The position numbers were made by a program, and so were the translations under genes. The notes below the pieces were generated by a model, which saw only the letters and a list, made by a program, of their open reading frames with translations, did not search any database and was not told the origin of the DNA. Source: Desulfoluna sp. (GTDB lineage: Bacteria; Desulfobacterota; Desulfobacteria; Desulfobacterales; Desulfolunaceae). From it: DNA of 64,000 bases. Each line of letters starts with the position of its first letter. Within the stretch, counting starts at the first letter, position 1. Where the stretch lies: NCBI RefSeq assembly GCF_030145185.1, contig NZ_JAQYWB010000022.1:17590-81589 (forward strand). Direction: 5' to 3'. Positions 8,753 to 18,077 of the stretch are shown one piece after another.

Positions 8753-9919
8753 ATGGCACAGTCAGAAGAAGTATACGGATTCTTTATTCCCACCGTCACT
8801 CTTATGGGCATTGGTGCACATCGACAGTTAGGTGAGCAGATCAAAACACTGGGCGCTAAAAAGCCTTTCCTGGTGACAGACAAGGGAATCACCGCTGCCG
8901 GACTGACCCAGCAGATTGTCGACCTGATCAAGGCAGAGACGGGAACGGATGCCATCGTCTTTGATGAAACCGTCCCAAACCCGACAGACAAAAATGTGGA
9001 AGACGGACTGGCGGCCTACAGGAAAAACGAATGTGACATGATCATCACCCTGGGCGGCGGCAGCCCCCACGACTGCGGAAAAGGCATCGGCATCGTCTCA
9101 ACCAACGGCGGAACCATTCACGATTACGAGGGAGTGGACCAATCCACCCAGGCCATGCCTCCCTTCATCGCCATCAACACCACCGCAGGAACAGGCAGTG
9201 AGATGACCCGGTTCTGCATCATCACCGACACCTCACGAAAGGTCAAAATGGCCATCGTCGACTGGCGCGTCACCCCGGCCATCGCCATCAACGACCCGCT
9301 CCTCATGGTGGGCATGCCCTCCTTCCTCACTGCGGCAACCGGCATGGACGCACTGACCCATGCGGTGGAAGCTTACGTCTCCACCATCGCCACCCCGGTC
9401 ACCGACGCCTGTGCGCTCAAGGCCATCGAGCTGGTCTCCGAGTACCTCCGCCCGGTCGTGGCCAACGGAGAAGACATTGAGGCCCGGGACAAAATGGCCT
9501 ACGCCGAATACCTCGCCGGCATGGCTTTCAACAATGCAAGTCTTGGTCATGTCCATGCCATGGCTCACCAGCTTGGGGGCTTTTACAACCTCCCCCACGG
9601 AGTCTGCAACGCCATCCTGCTGCCCCACGTCTCTCGCTACAACCTCATCGCAAAACTCGACCGCTACGTGGACATTGCCGTGGCCATGGGTGAAAACGTG
9701 GAGGGGCTCTCCACACGAGAAGCTGCTGAGAAGGCCCTGACCGCGATCCAGACCCTCTCCAGGGACATCAACATCCCCGCCAACCTGACCGAGTTGGGCG
9801 TCAAGAAAGAGGATCTCCCCATCATGGCGGGAAACGCCCAGAAAGATGCCTGCGCCCTGACCAACCCACGCCGGCCTACCCTTGAGGACGTCATCGGAAT
9901 CTACACCGCGGCGCTTTAA
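8753..9919 (+). CDS. Iron-dependent alcohol dehydrogenase (group III)
   Basis: A 388-residue NAD-linked cytoplasmic alcohol dehydrogenase of the Fe-ADH family. It shows the nucleotide-binding GGGSPHDCGKGI motif (~residues 101-112), TTAGTGSEMTRF (~143-154), and the metal ligands in order: Asp and His near GMDALTHAVEAYVS, then histidines in LGHVHAMAHQLGGFYNLPHGVCNA. All expected ligands are present. AAGGAG precedes the ATG. It is probably used for ethanol or a short diol. Transcription is likely from the sigma-54 promoter at 8648. The TAA stop coincides with the edge of a mobile repeat. Its paralogue is at 13342-14484. Confidence 0.95.
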   Translation: MAQSEEVYGFFIPTVTLMGIGAHRQLGEQIKTLGAKKPFLVTDKGITAAGLTQQIVDLIKAETGTDAIVFDETVPNPTDKNVEDGLAAYRKNECDMIITLGGGSPHDCGKGIGIVSTNGGTIHDYEGVDQSTQAMPPFIAINTTAGTGSEMTRFCIITDTSRKVKMAIVDWRVTPAIAINDPLLMVGMPSFLTAATGMDALTHAVEAYVSTIATPVTDACALKAIELVSEYLRPVVANGEDIEARDKMAYAEYLAGMAFNNASLGHVHAMAHQLGGFYNLPHGVCNAILLPHVSRYNLIAKLDRYVDIAVAMGENVEGLSTREAAEKALTAIQTLSRDINIPANLTELGVKKEDLPIMAGNAQKDACALTNPRRPTLEDVIGIYTAAL

Positions 9920-10065
9920 CCCTGCTCGCCCGAAGGATGAGAAAATCAGACAGAATACCGTGGATTACATTTTGCATTTTTGAAACGACTGAAAACATTG
10001 CTGCAAAGAATTGTAATTACGGATTATTCCTTAGCCCTGATTGTTTTCTCATGAAATATCCGGGT
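9919..10065. mobile_element. MITE-like element, internally deleted copy (A)
   Basis: The right end has the family terminal repeat CTCATGAAATATCCGGGT followed by TA. The left part begins TAACCC at the alcohol-dehydrogenase stop codon, then joins the internal segment GCCCGAAGGATGAGAAAATC seen in full copies. The far half of the 247-bp element is missing. Confidence 0.75.
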
Positions 10066-10121
10066 TAAGCGAAAAAGCGGATGCGATTTGATCCGAGGAA
10101 CGAGGGGCAAAACGCATCCGC

Positions 10122-10160
10122 AACCTGCTTTCAAGGTGGCACACCTTGCCGCCAGAGGCT
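10122..10160. repeat. Dispersed palindromic repeat (AAGGTG/CACCTT family), copy 1
   Basis: CAACCTGCTTTCAAGGTGGC is followed by the complementary ACACCTTGCCGCCAGAGGC arm. The same hairpin with conserved flanks recurs at about 10669, 20984, 34861, 56230 and 59802. Confidence 0.75.
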
Positions 10161-10322
10161 TTTTTTGGAGCTGTATAGTTACAAAACGAAAAAGCCTCCG
10201 GCGGCCCTGCCGGGGGCCAAACTTTTGAGACGTTTGACAGACAGGTATTGTGACCATTCAGCGTCAACGATGTCTCTGGCGGGTCTCTTTTTGAAAAAAG
10301 TTTCGCAAAAACGTTTCAGCCC

Positions 10323-10343
10323 GTAGGGTGCGGCTCCCGCACC
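10323..10343. repeat. 21-bp repeat, inverted copy at 21397-21417
   Basis: The sequence starting GTAGGGTGCGGCTCCCGC is found exactly, in reverse complement, 11 kb away. It contains a self-complementary GGTGCGG/CCGCACC core. Confidence 0.7.
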
Positions 10344-10391
10344 GTTCAACGTCGCACAAACCGCCAGCCCCTTCTCAATAGGGTCACCTTA

Positions 10392-10549
10392 GCCCGGACA
10401 TTTCATGAGAAACCGCAACACAAAAGGATATACATCTTTATTACAGAGCGTTGTGGCGAAGAAATCAGGTTTTCCAAAAATACAAAGTGTCACTTTCGGT
10501 TTTCTATTCGATTTTCTCACCCTTCGGGCGACTCGTGAAATATGCGGGA
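10392..10549. mobile_element. MITE-like element, 158-bp variant (B)
   Basis: Terminal repeats GCCCGGACATTTCATGAG and CTCGTGAAATATGCGGGA face inward and are flanked by TA on both sides. The interior is shorter than in the 247-bp copies. Part of it (AACCGCAACACAAAAG) is shared with the mini-element at 52747. Confidence 0.75.
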
Positions 10550-10668
10550 TAGGCGGCTGGAAATAAATAATCATACATAGGCTCGCCAGAATTCCGTTGG
10601 GATTTGACCCGAGGAATCCGCCTACGCAAAAGCCTCCGGCGTGACACGCGAGGGGCAAAGCCCTGCGG

Positions 10669-10708
10669 AAACCTGCTTTCAAGGTGGCTCACCTTGCAGC
10701 CGGAGGCA
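10669..10708. repeat. Dispersed palindromic repeat, copy 2
   Basis: AAACCTGCTTTCAAGGTGGC is followed by TCACCTTGCAGCCGGAGGC. The preceding ~55 bp (from CCTACGCAAAAGCCTCCGGC) is also found at about 56911-56960, showing that the repeat unit extends beyond the hairpin. Confidence 0.75.
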
Positions 10709-10772
10709 TTGCTTTTTGTACTTTTATATTTTTCTTGCAACCTTAACCGTTTTACACGGGATCAGCCCCTGG

Positions 10773-12125
10773 TTAAGTCTCCTGCAGTTTCCGATAAAGG
10801 GTCTTTCGACTCACCCCCAGGAGTTCGGAGGCTTTGGACCGGTTGCCGTTGACATGGTCCAGAACCTTGAGCATATGCTTCCGCTCCAGCTCCTTGAGGG
10901 GGAGAAAGGACTCGTCACCGGCCCCCTCCTCTTCTACGGATTCGAGCATCTCATAGGGAAGCGCCTGCTCGGTGATCAGGTTATTCTCCGCCAGGATCAC
11001 TCCCCGCTCGATAACGTTGTGCAGCTCACGCACATTACCGGGCCAGTCGTGGGCCATGAGGCACTGCATCACTTTTTTGGATATCCGGCATGGGGGCTGA
11101 TTGTCCACCCGAAGCTGCTCAAGGAAATACTCCATGAGCACAGGAATCTCCTCTTTTCGCTCCCTCAAGGGCTCCAGCTGGATATTGAATACATTCAGGC
11201 GGTGATAGAGGTCCTCGCGAAAATGACCGGCATCAACTTCCTCACGCAGGTTTCGGTTGGTAGCAAAGAGAAACCTCACATCCACGGTTCTCTCCTCTTT
11301 TTCCCCCACGCGTCGGAAAGTCTGAGTCTCCATCACCCGAAGCAGAGTGGCCTGAACCCCCATGGGGAGTTCCCCGATCTCATCCAGAAAGAGGGTGCCC
11401 CCATGGGCAAGGGCGAGCAGCCCCTCTCGAGACTCCGCAGCCCCTGTAAAAGCACCCTTGCAATACCCGAACAGCTCGCTGCGCACCAGCTCACCCTGGA
11501 GGGTCGCACAGTTTTTCGTAATAAGGGGCTTATCGAACCGCTCACTCTGGCGATGAATCACCCGCGCCACCACATTCTTTCCGGTACCGCTCTCTCCGGT
11601 GATGAGAACCGGCACTTTGACCGGGGCAACCTTTCCGATCAGAAAACGCACCCGATCCATGGATGCGGAGTGACCGATAATGTCCTGTGGGTAGGTATTT
11701 TTTTTCTTCCCCTTCCCGGCCCGCCGCGAAACCACCTCCCGCTGCACGCGGACACGCTGAAAGACCTTTTCCACCACCTGCTCCAGAGCATCCAGGTCAA
11801 AGGGCTTGGTGATGTAATCGCAGGCCCCGTTTTTCATGGCGTCCACCGCATCATGCACCTCCCCGTACCCGGTGATCAAAATCACCTGCACCCCGGGCAT
11901 CTTCTCCTGAAACTGCGCCATCAGCTCAAGGCCATTGGCGTCGGGCAACCGAATGTCGAGAAGGATCACATCAAAGGCATGCCTTCGGATGGCGGCAAAT
12001 GCCTCCGCAGCGCTTCCTGCGGTTTTAATAAGCCGCCGCGGGGAGGCCATCTCTTTTTCAATCAATCGACGGATGGACTTTTCATCGTCCACCACCAGCA
12101 TATGAATAAAATCCGTCTGAGTCAT
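10773..12125 (-). CDS. NtrC-family sigma-54-dependent response regulator
   Basis: A 450-residue transcription activator. Residues ~8-120 are a receiver domain with the acidic pocket at Asp13/14 and phospho-acceptor Asp57 (ILLDIRLPD). Residues ~145-375 are an AAA+ domain with Walker A GESGTGKN near 175, the GAFTGA loop that touches sigma-54 near 223, and Walker B GGTLFLDEIGEL. The C-terminus (~405-450) is a Fis-type helix-turn-helix. The ATG overlaps the kinase stop by four bases (ATGA), so the pair is translationally coupled. Its likely targets include the sigma-54 promoter at 8648. It could also act elsewhere. Confidence 0.96.
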   Translation of the reverse strand: MTQTDFIHMLVVDDEKSIRRLIEKEMASPRRLIKTAGSAAEAFAAIRRHAFDVILLDIRLPDANGLELMAQFQEKMPGVQVILITGYGEVHDAVDAMKNGACDYITKPFDLDALEQVVEKVFQRVRVQREVVSRRAGKGKKKNTYPQDIIGHSASMDRVRFLIGKVAPVKVPVLITGESGTGKNVVARVIHRQSERFDKPLITKNCATLQGELVRSELFGYCKGAFTGAAESREGLLALAHGGTLFLDEIGELPMGVQATLLRVMETQTFRRVGEKEERTVDVRFLFATNRNLREEVDAGHFREDLYHRLNVFNIQLEPLRERKEEIPVLMEYFLEQLRVDNQPPCRISKKVMQCLMAHDWPGNVRELHNVIERGVILAENNLITEQALPYEMLESVEEEGAGDESFLPLKELERKHMLKVLDHVNGNRSKASELLGVSRKTLYRKLQET

Positions 12126-13342
12126 TCGTGTTTTACCATGCTCGGTAAGGGGAGCTTCACATGAAAGGTCGCCCCCAGGTTCTCCACACTGTCCACCTCA
12201 ATCTTCCCCTGATGCTGGCGGATAATATTATAACAGGTGGAAAGACCGATACCCGTGCCCTGCCCCACAGGCTTAGTCGTAAAAAAAGGATCATACAACT
12301 TATCCAGATGCTCTGCGGGAATGCCACACCCCGTATCCATAATGGAGAGCACGACCCATGAGTCCGTCCTGCAGGTTCGAATGGTGATGGTCCCTTTTTC
12401 CCGGATCGCATCCAGAGAATTGAAAATCAAATTGAGAAGCACCTGCTTGAGTTCAGAGCCCACCCCCATAATGGGAGGCACCGCCTCATCCAACTCCAGA
12501 CAGATCAGGCGGGAGGTACGCCGGTTCAGCTGATAACGCAGCAACTTTAACACCTCCAGCACCAGCTTCCGCAGGTCCACGGGTGCAAACACCACCTTCT
12601 TTCTCGGGCTGAAGGTCAACAGCTCCTGGACAATGTCCCGACACCGCTCCCCCTCACTCAGGATCGTCTCCAGATACTCGTGAAAGTCTGCCATGAGCTC
12701 CGCTGAGGCACGTCCCTCCTTCAGGCAGGCTTCCAGGCGGGGAAGCCGCCGCTGGAGCCCCTTGGCAAAACCGTTAACTGCCGTCAGGGGGTTGTTTATT
12801 TCATGGGCAACTCCGGCGGCCAGGACCCCGATGGTGGCCATTTTTTCCGCATGATAACACCGGGCCTGATACTCCTTTTCCCGGGTCACATCCCGCATGA
12901 GGAGAAGAAAACGATATCCCCTGCCGTTGGACCAGCGAATGGGGGAGGCCGTAATCTCAAACTGATGATTCTTTCCTCCCAGGGAATAGATATGCAGCTT
13001 CCGGCACACCTGATTCGTCTCGCGGGCGATGACCATGGGGCAGTCGGGGCAGGGGGTTTCCCTTTCCCGAAACACCCGATAGCAGAAATCTCCCCTGGGG
13101 TCCTTCTGCGAAAACACCTCGCCAAACACGTGGTTCACGGAGATAAGGGTAAAATTAAAGGAGACCACGGCCATCACATCGGTGATTCCGTCCAAAATGG
13201 CCTGAATCTCTCGCTGTCGCCGTCCCAACTCCAGATTGGAGTCCCTGAGTTCGGCGTTCCGGTTCTTGAGTTCTCCAAAAAAGCCCAGCTTGGTGTGCTC
13301 CAGGCCGATGATATCTTCCAGTGTCGTGGTTTTATTCTTCAT
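12122..13342 (-). CDS. Soluble PAS-domain sensor histidine kinase
   Basis: A ~406-residue kinase with no membrane segment, so it senses a cytoplasmic signal. The order is a short coiled N-terminus (to ~45), a PAS domain (~45-165) containing CYRVFRERETPCPDCP, a dimerisation/phosphoacceptor domain with His in GVAHEINNPLTA (~185), and a HATPase domain with the N-box NLIFNSLDAI, GCGIP and GQGTGIGLS. The ATG at 13342 overlaps the preceding dehydrogenase stop (TGATG). A GTG one codon earlier is also possible. It is the partner of the NtrC-type regulator that follows. The clustered cysteines of the PAS domain could respond to redox or bind a ligand, which is speculative. Confidence 0.94.
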   Translation of the reverse strand: MKNKTTTLEDIIGLEHTKLGFFGELKNRNAELRDSNLELGRRQREIQAILDGITDVMAVVSFNFTLISVNHVFGEVFSQKDPRGDFCYRVFRERETPCPDCPMVIARETNQVCRKLHIYSLGGKNHQFEITASPIRWSNGRGYRFLLLMRDVTREKEYQARCYHAEKMATIGVLAAGVAHEINNPLTAVNGFAKGLQRRLPRLEACLKEGRASAELMADFHEYLETILSEGERCRDIVQELLTFSPRKKVVFAPVDLRKLVLEVLKLLRYQLNRRTSRLICLELDEAVPPIMGVGSELKQVLLNLIFNSLDAIREKGTITIRTCRTDSWVVLSIMDTGCGIPAEHLDKLYDPFFTTKPVGQGTGIGLSTCYNIIRQHQGKIEVDSVENLGATFHVKLPLPSMVKHE

Positions 13343-14484
13343 CACCAGGCCGCCTCACAGATCCCCACCATATCCCCTACCGTGACGGCACGCGGGTTGC
13401 TCAGCACACAGGAGTCCTGAATCGCCATCTCGCAGATCTGGGAGAGGTTCACCTGATCCGGCACAATACTCCTCAGGCGGGTGGTCACCTTCAGGGAGTC
13501 AAAATACGCTTCTAACTTTTCGATACCCGCCTGTGCAGTGGCCTCTGCGCTCCCAAGAGACCGACCTAAAACGATGCGCCCGATATCGGCAATCTTGTCC
13601 TGGCAGACCGTCATGTTGTAGCGCATCACATGGGGAAGCAGCACAGGATGAATCAGGCCATGGACCACATCCAGCATTCCGCCCAGGGAGTGGGCCAGGG
13701 CATGATCTACCCCAAGTCCTGCGTTGCTGAACGCCATGGCGGCAGAGGTCCCGGCAATGCTGAGCTGCTCCAGGTCATCAAGGGAACCGGTCTCCAGGGC
13801 CCGGGGAAGGTACTTCATGATCAGCTCCATGGCCTTGAGGGAGTGAATCTCCGTCACGGGAAATGCGATGGGAGAGAGATACGACTCCACCGCATGGGAA
13901 AATGCGTCGATGGCCGAAGAGATGATCAGTTCCCGAGGCTTGGTGGTGAGAAGAATGGGATCGATGATGGAGATGTTGGGCACAAGGGTCCGGCTGATGA
14001 TAGACATTTTCACATGCCGCTCCACGTCCGTCACGATGGCAAACTGAGAGATGTCCGACCCGCTGCCCGCCGTGGAGGGCATAAAAATCATGGGCGGCAA
14101 CGGGCGTTTTATTCGATTTGCCCCCTCATAATCCTGTACGCGACCGCCGTTGCTGGCCACCAGGGCGATTCCCTTGGCCGCATCCATGGGGCTGCCGCCC
14201 CCCAGTGCGATCACCACATCACACCCCTCTTCCCGATAAAGGTCGGCACCCTCCTGAATCTGCCAGTCCCGCGGATTCGAAGAGACGTTGGAGTAGTGCA
14301 CCCACCCCAGATTTTTCTCTTCAAGAATCTCAAAAATAACGTCAATCCATCCGCTCTGTTCCAGCCCCGGATCGGTGACGAAAAAAATCTTCTCCGCCCC
14401 CAGACGCCTGGCACAAATGCTGGAATATTTCAGGCTCTCGCGCCCGAAAAAGATCTCCGGCACAGAAAATTTGAGAACACCCAT
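13342..14484 (-). CDS. Iron-dependent alcohol dehydrogenase, paralogue 2
   Basis: A ~380-residue Fe-ADH family enzyme. The motifs are GGGSPMDAAKGIAL (nucleotide binding), STAGSGSDISQF, and the metal-binding set around SAIDAFSHAVESYLS, GVDHALAHSLGGMLDVVHGLIHPVLLPH. The protein diverges from the 8753 paralogue, suggesting a different alcohol or redox role. The ATG at 14484 follows a G-rich ribosome site. A GTG four codons upstream is an alternative. It is the first gene of a coupled operon (dehydrogenase, kinase, regulator), which implies that the two-component pair senses something linked to alcohol metabolism. Confidence 0.93.
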   Translation of the reverse strand: MGVLKFSVPEIFFGRESLKYSSICARRLGAEKIFFVTDPGLEQSGWIDVIFEILEEKNLGWVHYSNVSSNPRDWQIQEGADLYREEGCDVVIALGGGSPMDAAKGIALVASNGGRVQDYEGANRIKRPLPPMIFMPSTAGSGSDISQFAIVTDVERHVKMSIISRTLVPNISIIDPILLTTKPRELIISSAIDAFSHAVESYLSPIAFPVTEIHSLKAMELIMKYLPRALETGSLDDLEQLSIAGTSAAMAFSNAGLGVDHALAHSLGGMLDVVHGLIHPVLLPHVMRYNMTVCQDKIADIGRIVLGRSLGSAEATAQAGIEKLEAYFDSLKVTTRLRSIVPDQVNLSQICEMAIQDSCVLSNPRAVTVGDMVGICEAAW

Positions 14485-14739
14485 ATCACCCCACACCCAT
14501 AGACCTGTTACGAGTTATTAACGCCGTTCAGAAAAATCAATCGATAACCCCAAAAAAAGGAATCGATTTCCTGTTTTCCATTCGCTTTATTGGGTATATT
14601 TTAAATGGGTCGATGTCAAGAATTCAGGCAAAGTCATCGCAGACATGCCGGCATGGAGGGTGACAAAGGCGCACAGGACCGCACATAAAACGGAAAGGCA
14701 TGGATTCCAAGGGCCAGCGCCTGGTGACAGGCGCTAAGC

Positions 14740-15402
14740 CTAAAAGCCCAACTCCACAAGGCCCTTAATGATGGCGTATTTGGTCAATTCTGCGGTCCCG
14801 GAGACTTTCAGCTTTCGCTGAATATTGGCGCGATGGGCTTCGACCGTCTTGGGACTGATAAAGAGCTGCTCGGCAATGTCCCGGTTTGCGTGGCCTTCGG
14901 CGATGAGCTGGAGGACCTCACGCTCCCGATCCGAGAGTTTGTCCAGCCCCTCAGGTTCGACCGTGCCGCCCTCTTTCTGCTTTACGTAATAGGTGATCAC
15001 CTTATTCGAAATATCCGGGCTGAGGTAGGAATCTCCCTTATACGCCACATGGATCGCTTGAATCAGGTCCGTTGTGGCCGACTTCTTGACGAGATAACCG
15101 GAGGCCCCGGCACGCAGAGTTTCAAAGATATACTCCTCACTGGTGTGCATGGAAAGAATCAGGATCTTCAGGTCGGGGAACCGTTTTTTAAGCTGGCGCG
15201 TGGCATCCATCCCGTTCAACTCGGGCATGGTGATATCCATAATCACCACATCCGGGGCGAGCTGCTCCACCATCTTGATGGCCTCCCGGCCGTTCTCCGC
15301 TTCCCCCACCACCTCGATATCGGATTCCGCGTCGAGAAGTGCGCAGAGCCCTTTGCGGACAATGGTGTGATCTTCAGCCACAAGCACCTTGATTATCGTC
15401 AT
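14740..15402 (-). CDS. NarL/LuxR-family response regulator
   Basis: A ~220-residue regulator with a receiver domain (EDH pocket at 10-12, phospho-Asp56 in VIMDITMPELNG, conserved Lys in VKKSA) and a C-terminal LuxR-type helix-turn-helix (LSDREREVLQLIAEG...NRDIAEQLFISPKTVEAHRANI). The start chosen is the ATG at 15402, eight bases after GAGAGAGG. An ATG two codons earlier overlaps the kinase stop. It is the cognate regulator of the kinase at 15405-17756. Its targets cannot be told from the window. Confidence 0.93.
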   Translation of the reverse strand: MTIIKVLVAEDHTIVRKGLCALLDAESDIEVVGEAENGREAIKMVEQLAPDVVIMDITMPELNGMDATRQLKKRFPDLKILILSMHTSEEYIFETLRAGASGYLVKKSATTDLIQAIHVAYKGDSYLSPDISNKVITYYVKQKEGGTVEPEGLDKLSDREREVLQLIAEGHANRDIAEQLFISPKTVEAHRANIQRKLKVSGTAELTKYAIIKGLVELGF

Positions 15403-15404
15403 GA

Positions 15405-17756
15405 TCATGCCTCTCTCTTCCAGGGTATCACCGTTACTATCGAGGTGCCCTGGCCCGGACTGGACCAAAGCGTGAACCGTCCTCCTAAAAAGGCGATACG
15501 CTCCCTCATGCCAAGCAGCCCCAATTTGTTCTTCATGTGCCCACCGCAGAGGGCCTCTTCCGGCTCAAACCCCACGCCGTCATCTTCGACCTTAAAAACG
15601 ATCATGCCATCGGAGCGAAGCCGCAGGGAAAGAGTCACCTGTGTAGCGTGGGCATGTTTCAAAATATTGTTCAACGCCTCCTGGGCCAGCCGGTAAATGG
15701 CCGCTTCGATCTCCTCGGCGGGTCGCTCAGGAAAATCCGGGGCGTCGAGGTGCAAGGACAGGTCCACTTTCTCACCGATACGACGCAGGTACCAGCGCAG
15801 GGTGGGACCCAGCCCAAAATCACGCAACATGGGGGGCCAGAGGTTGATGGAGAGATCATGGGCCTGCTCATACAGACGGTCCACAATCTCCTGGGTATCG
15901 GCCAGAAGTTCGGTGAGTTTGCCCCCCCCGCCATCGGCGATCGTCTTCTTCATGGCCGCCAGGTTCAGAGTCGCAGCGGTCAGGGATTGGCCAATCTCGT
16001 CATGCAGCTCAAAAGAGATCTTTCGGCAGGTGGTCTCCTGCATCTCAAAGACCTTGGCCGAGAGCCGCTCCAGTTCCTGTCCATGCTGCAGAGTGGCCTG
16101 CATCAGGTTCACGCTCTGAATCGCCACGGCCAGGGAGGTGGCCACCTCCGTGACAATATCGAGGGTCTCAATGGTGAAACAGGGGTCAGAGAACCGGGAG
16201 AGATTAAGCGCCCCGATCAGCTCATCCTTTGCCATCAAGGGAACGCTGACATACCCATCCAGCCCCCCCTCGGACAGAAAAAATCCTGACAGCAAGGAGT
16301 TCTTTAACGCCTCGTCGCCGGCCACGGCCATCCGCCGCCCCAGGGCAAGGGTTTCCGGATTGAACTCCCCAAGGGGAAAGGCCGTCCCCTCAGGCACCCC
16401 TTGCCCTGATTGCGTATCTACCGCCACCACGGAGGCCCTCCCCTTTTCAAAATCAAAAGAGACCACACAGGCCCACCGACAATCGTAGAGATCTCGCACG
16501 TAGCGAAGGACACTCTGGACCGTCTCAGAGGAAAAACTTCCGTCCAATACCGCCCGATCGATCTGATTTAAGACACGCAACTGGTTGGCGTAGTAGGTCA
16601 GAGAGGTTTCGACCCTCTTCCGCTTGAAGGTGTTCAGCACGAGGATCAAAATAATCCCCCCAAGGCCCGCAATGCTTAGAAAAATGCCCCAGACCAGTTG
16701 TTTGTAGGTGCTGTAAAAAGAGAAGGGGACGTTGATCACCTCCGCCCCGGACGGAAGGGAGGTCTCTTTGATCCTGAATCGTTCCATCTGCCTGTAATCG
16801 AACATATGGCGATTGAGACTCTCCTTGAACACCGGAATGACCTGCACCGAGCTCCCGGAGAGAAATCGAAGGGCGATCTCCGCGGCCTTCTCCCCGTGGG
16901 CACTGCCGCTGGCCATCATCCCCCCCACCGCGCCAAAGCCGAGATAGTTATCCCAAAATGTATAGATCGGCGCATTGGACGCCCTGGCCACCCCCTGCAG
17001 CCCCTCCTTCATGGAGAACGTCCGCCCGGTGCGGTCCACCGTAAAGTTCACATAAAGCACCACGGTGTTCGGGGGCAATTCACTCACCTCGTCCTGCAGC
17101 TCCTGCATGCTCATGGCCGGGATGAAGTGAAAAAGGGAGGGGTCGTTCATCTCCTTGAAAGATTTTACAATGGTTTTCAAGATGGCGATACTGGTGTCGG
17201 TCTGATCCACCACCACGAGAATTTCTCGGGTTTGGGGATGGAGCCGTAGGGCTGTACGGACGGTCTGGATAATATCGATGCGTTCCAGTACCCCGGTAAA
17301 CCGGTCGTGACCGAACATCTCAAATTCTTCATAATAGTTCACCCCGCAGAAGACCACCGGGGTTTCGGGAAACATCTTTTTCTTTTCATCCAAAAGAAAA
17401 CGGAAGGCCGAATCGTCGGTGGCGATAATCACGTCAAAGCGAACCCCACGGTACTTCTCGGTCAAAAAATCGGCCAGGCGTCGCACCTGCCTGGCGTTAT
17501 CAAACCGTTCGGCGTCCATGTATTCGTAATAAACATTCAGGGCCATGGAGGCTGAATCGGCGCGGGCAAGTCCGGTATCAATGCCTTTTGAGATGCTGTC
17601 GTTCCACACATGCCCCTTATGAAAAGAGTGCAGGATCAGGATATTTTTGTGGGGAGGTTCCACGGCAGACGCAGTGGACGCGAAAAGAAGTCCGCAGACG
17701 GCAAGGCCGACAAAAAAGCAGAAAAAAAATCGGTCACGATAACCTTTGTCACTCAC
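15405..17756 (-). CDS. Sensor histidine kinase with ABC-type periplasmic binding domain, GAF and HisKA_3
   Basis: A 783-residue NarX/DegS-type kinase. An N-terminal signal/anchor helix (~10-31) is followed by a periplasmic ABC_sub_bind-like domain (~38-330, beginning NILILHSFHKGHVWNDS), one membrane helix (~353-375), a GAF domain (~395-545), a dimerisation domain with the phosphoacceptor in FELHDEIGQSL (His ~585) and a HATPase domain ending with GLLGMRERI and GTSIVTVIPW. The GTG start has AGGGG seven bases upstream. The sensor domain suggests recognition of a small periplasmic solute, perhaps like tryptophan/tyrosine or aromatic ABC ligands. The ligand is unknown. The gene is translationally coupled to the following regulator. 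Confidence 0.93.
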   Translation of the reverse strand: MSDKGYRDRFFFCFFVGLAVCGLLFASTASAVEPPHKNILILHSFHKGHVWNDSISKGIDTGLARADSASMALNVYYEYMDAERFDNARQVRRLADFLTEKYRGVRFDVIIATDDSAFRFLLDEKKKMFPETPVVFCGVNYYEEFEMFGHDRFTGVLERIDIIQTVRTALRLHPQTREILVVVDQTDTSIAILKTIVKSFKEMNDPSLFHFIPAMSMQELQDEVSELPPNTVVLYVNFTVDRTGRTFSMKEGLQGVARASNAPIYTFWDNYLGFGAVGGMMASGSAHGEKAAEIALRFLSGSSVQVIPVFKESLNRHMFDYRQMERFRIKETSLPSGAEVINVPFSFYSTYKQLVWGIFLSIAGLGGIILILVLNTFKRKRVETSLTYYANQLRVLNQIDRAVLDGSFSSETVQSVLRYVRDLYDCRWACVVSFDFEKGRASVVAVDTQSGQGVPEGTAFPLGEFNPETLALGRRMAVAGDEALKNSLLSGFFLSEGGLDGYVSVPLMAKDELIGALNLSRFSDPCFTIETLDIVTEVATSLAVAIQSVNLMQATLQHGQELERLSAKVFEMQETTCRKISFELHDEIGQSLTAATLNLAAMKKTIADGGGGKLTELLADTQEIVDRLYEQAHDLSINLWPPMLRDFGLGPTLRWYLRRIGEKVDLSLHLDAPDFPERPAEEIEAAIYRLAQEALNNILKHAHATQVTLSLRLRSDGMIVFKVEDDGVGFEPEEALCGGHMKNKLGLLGMRERIAFLGGRFTLWSSPGQGTSIVTVIPWKREA

Positions 17757-18077
17757 GATTCAACCCCTAAAATTGGAACCCCCTGGCAGGCAGGCCGTTC
17801 TATACAGGGGCCTCTCCTAAAAAAGCCAGAAAACACCCGGAAAAGCCGGCAAATAAACATCCAAACCTCACTCACGCTTCATAGATAATAGAAAATCTAT
17901 CAGCGCGATCTCTTTAAATCAAGGCATGAGACCCGGCAACCGATTTTTCTTAAAAAAGCGCAAAGCCCTTTCCAATCCGGGTCTTTTTTTGTAACTATGC
18001 ACCTCATAGAGCGTGTCACGCCCCACAGGGATACCTGAGACACTTTTTCACCGATCACATGTAAGGAATTCGACCCC
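17757..18077. other. Divergent intergenic region with weak sigma-54-like site
   Basis: No gene is visible. On the minus strand, positions 17863-17848 read TGGATGTTTATTTGCC, which keeps the GG/GC spacing of a sigma-54 promoter but has a poor -24 element. It could drive the sensor kinase gene. This is a low-confidence suggestion. Confidence 0.3.

Noticed and set aside
10641..12164. 507-codon plus-strand frame opposite the NtrC-type regulator
   Set aside because: It is the antisense shadow of a gene with receiver, AAA+ and helix-turn-helix motifs, and its start lies in a repeat.
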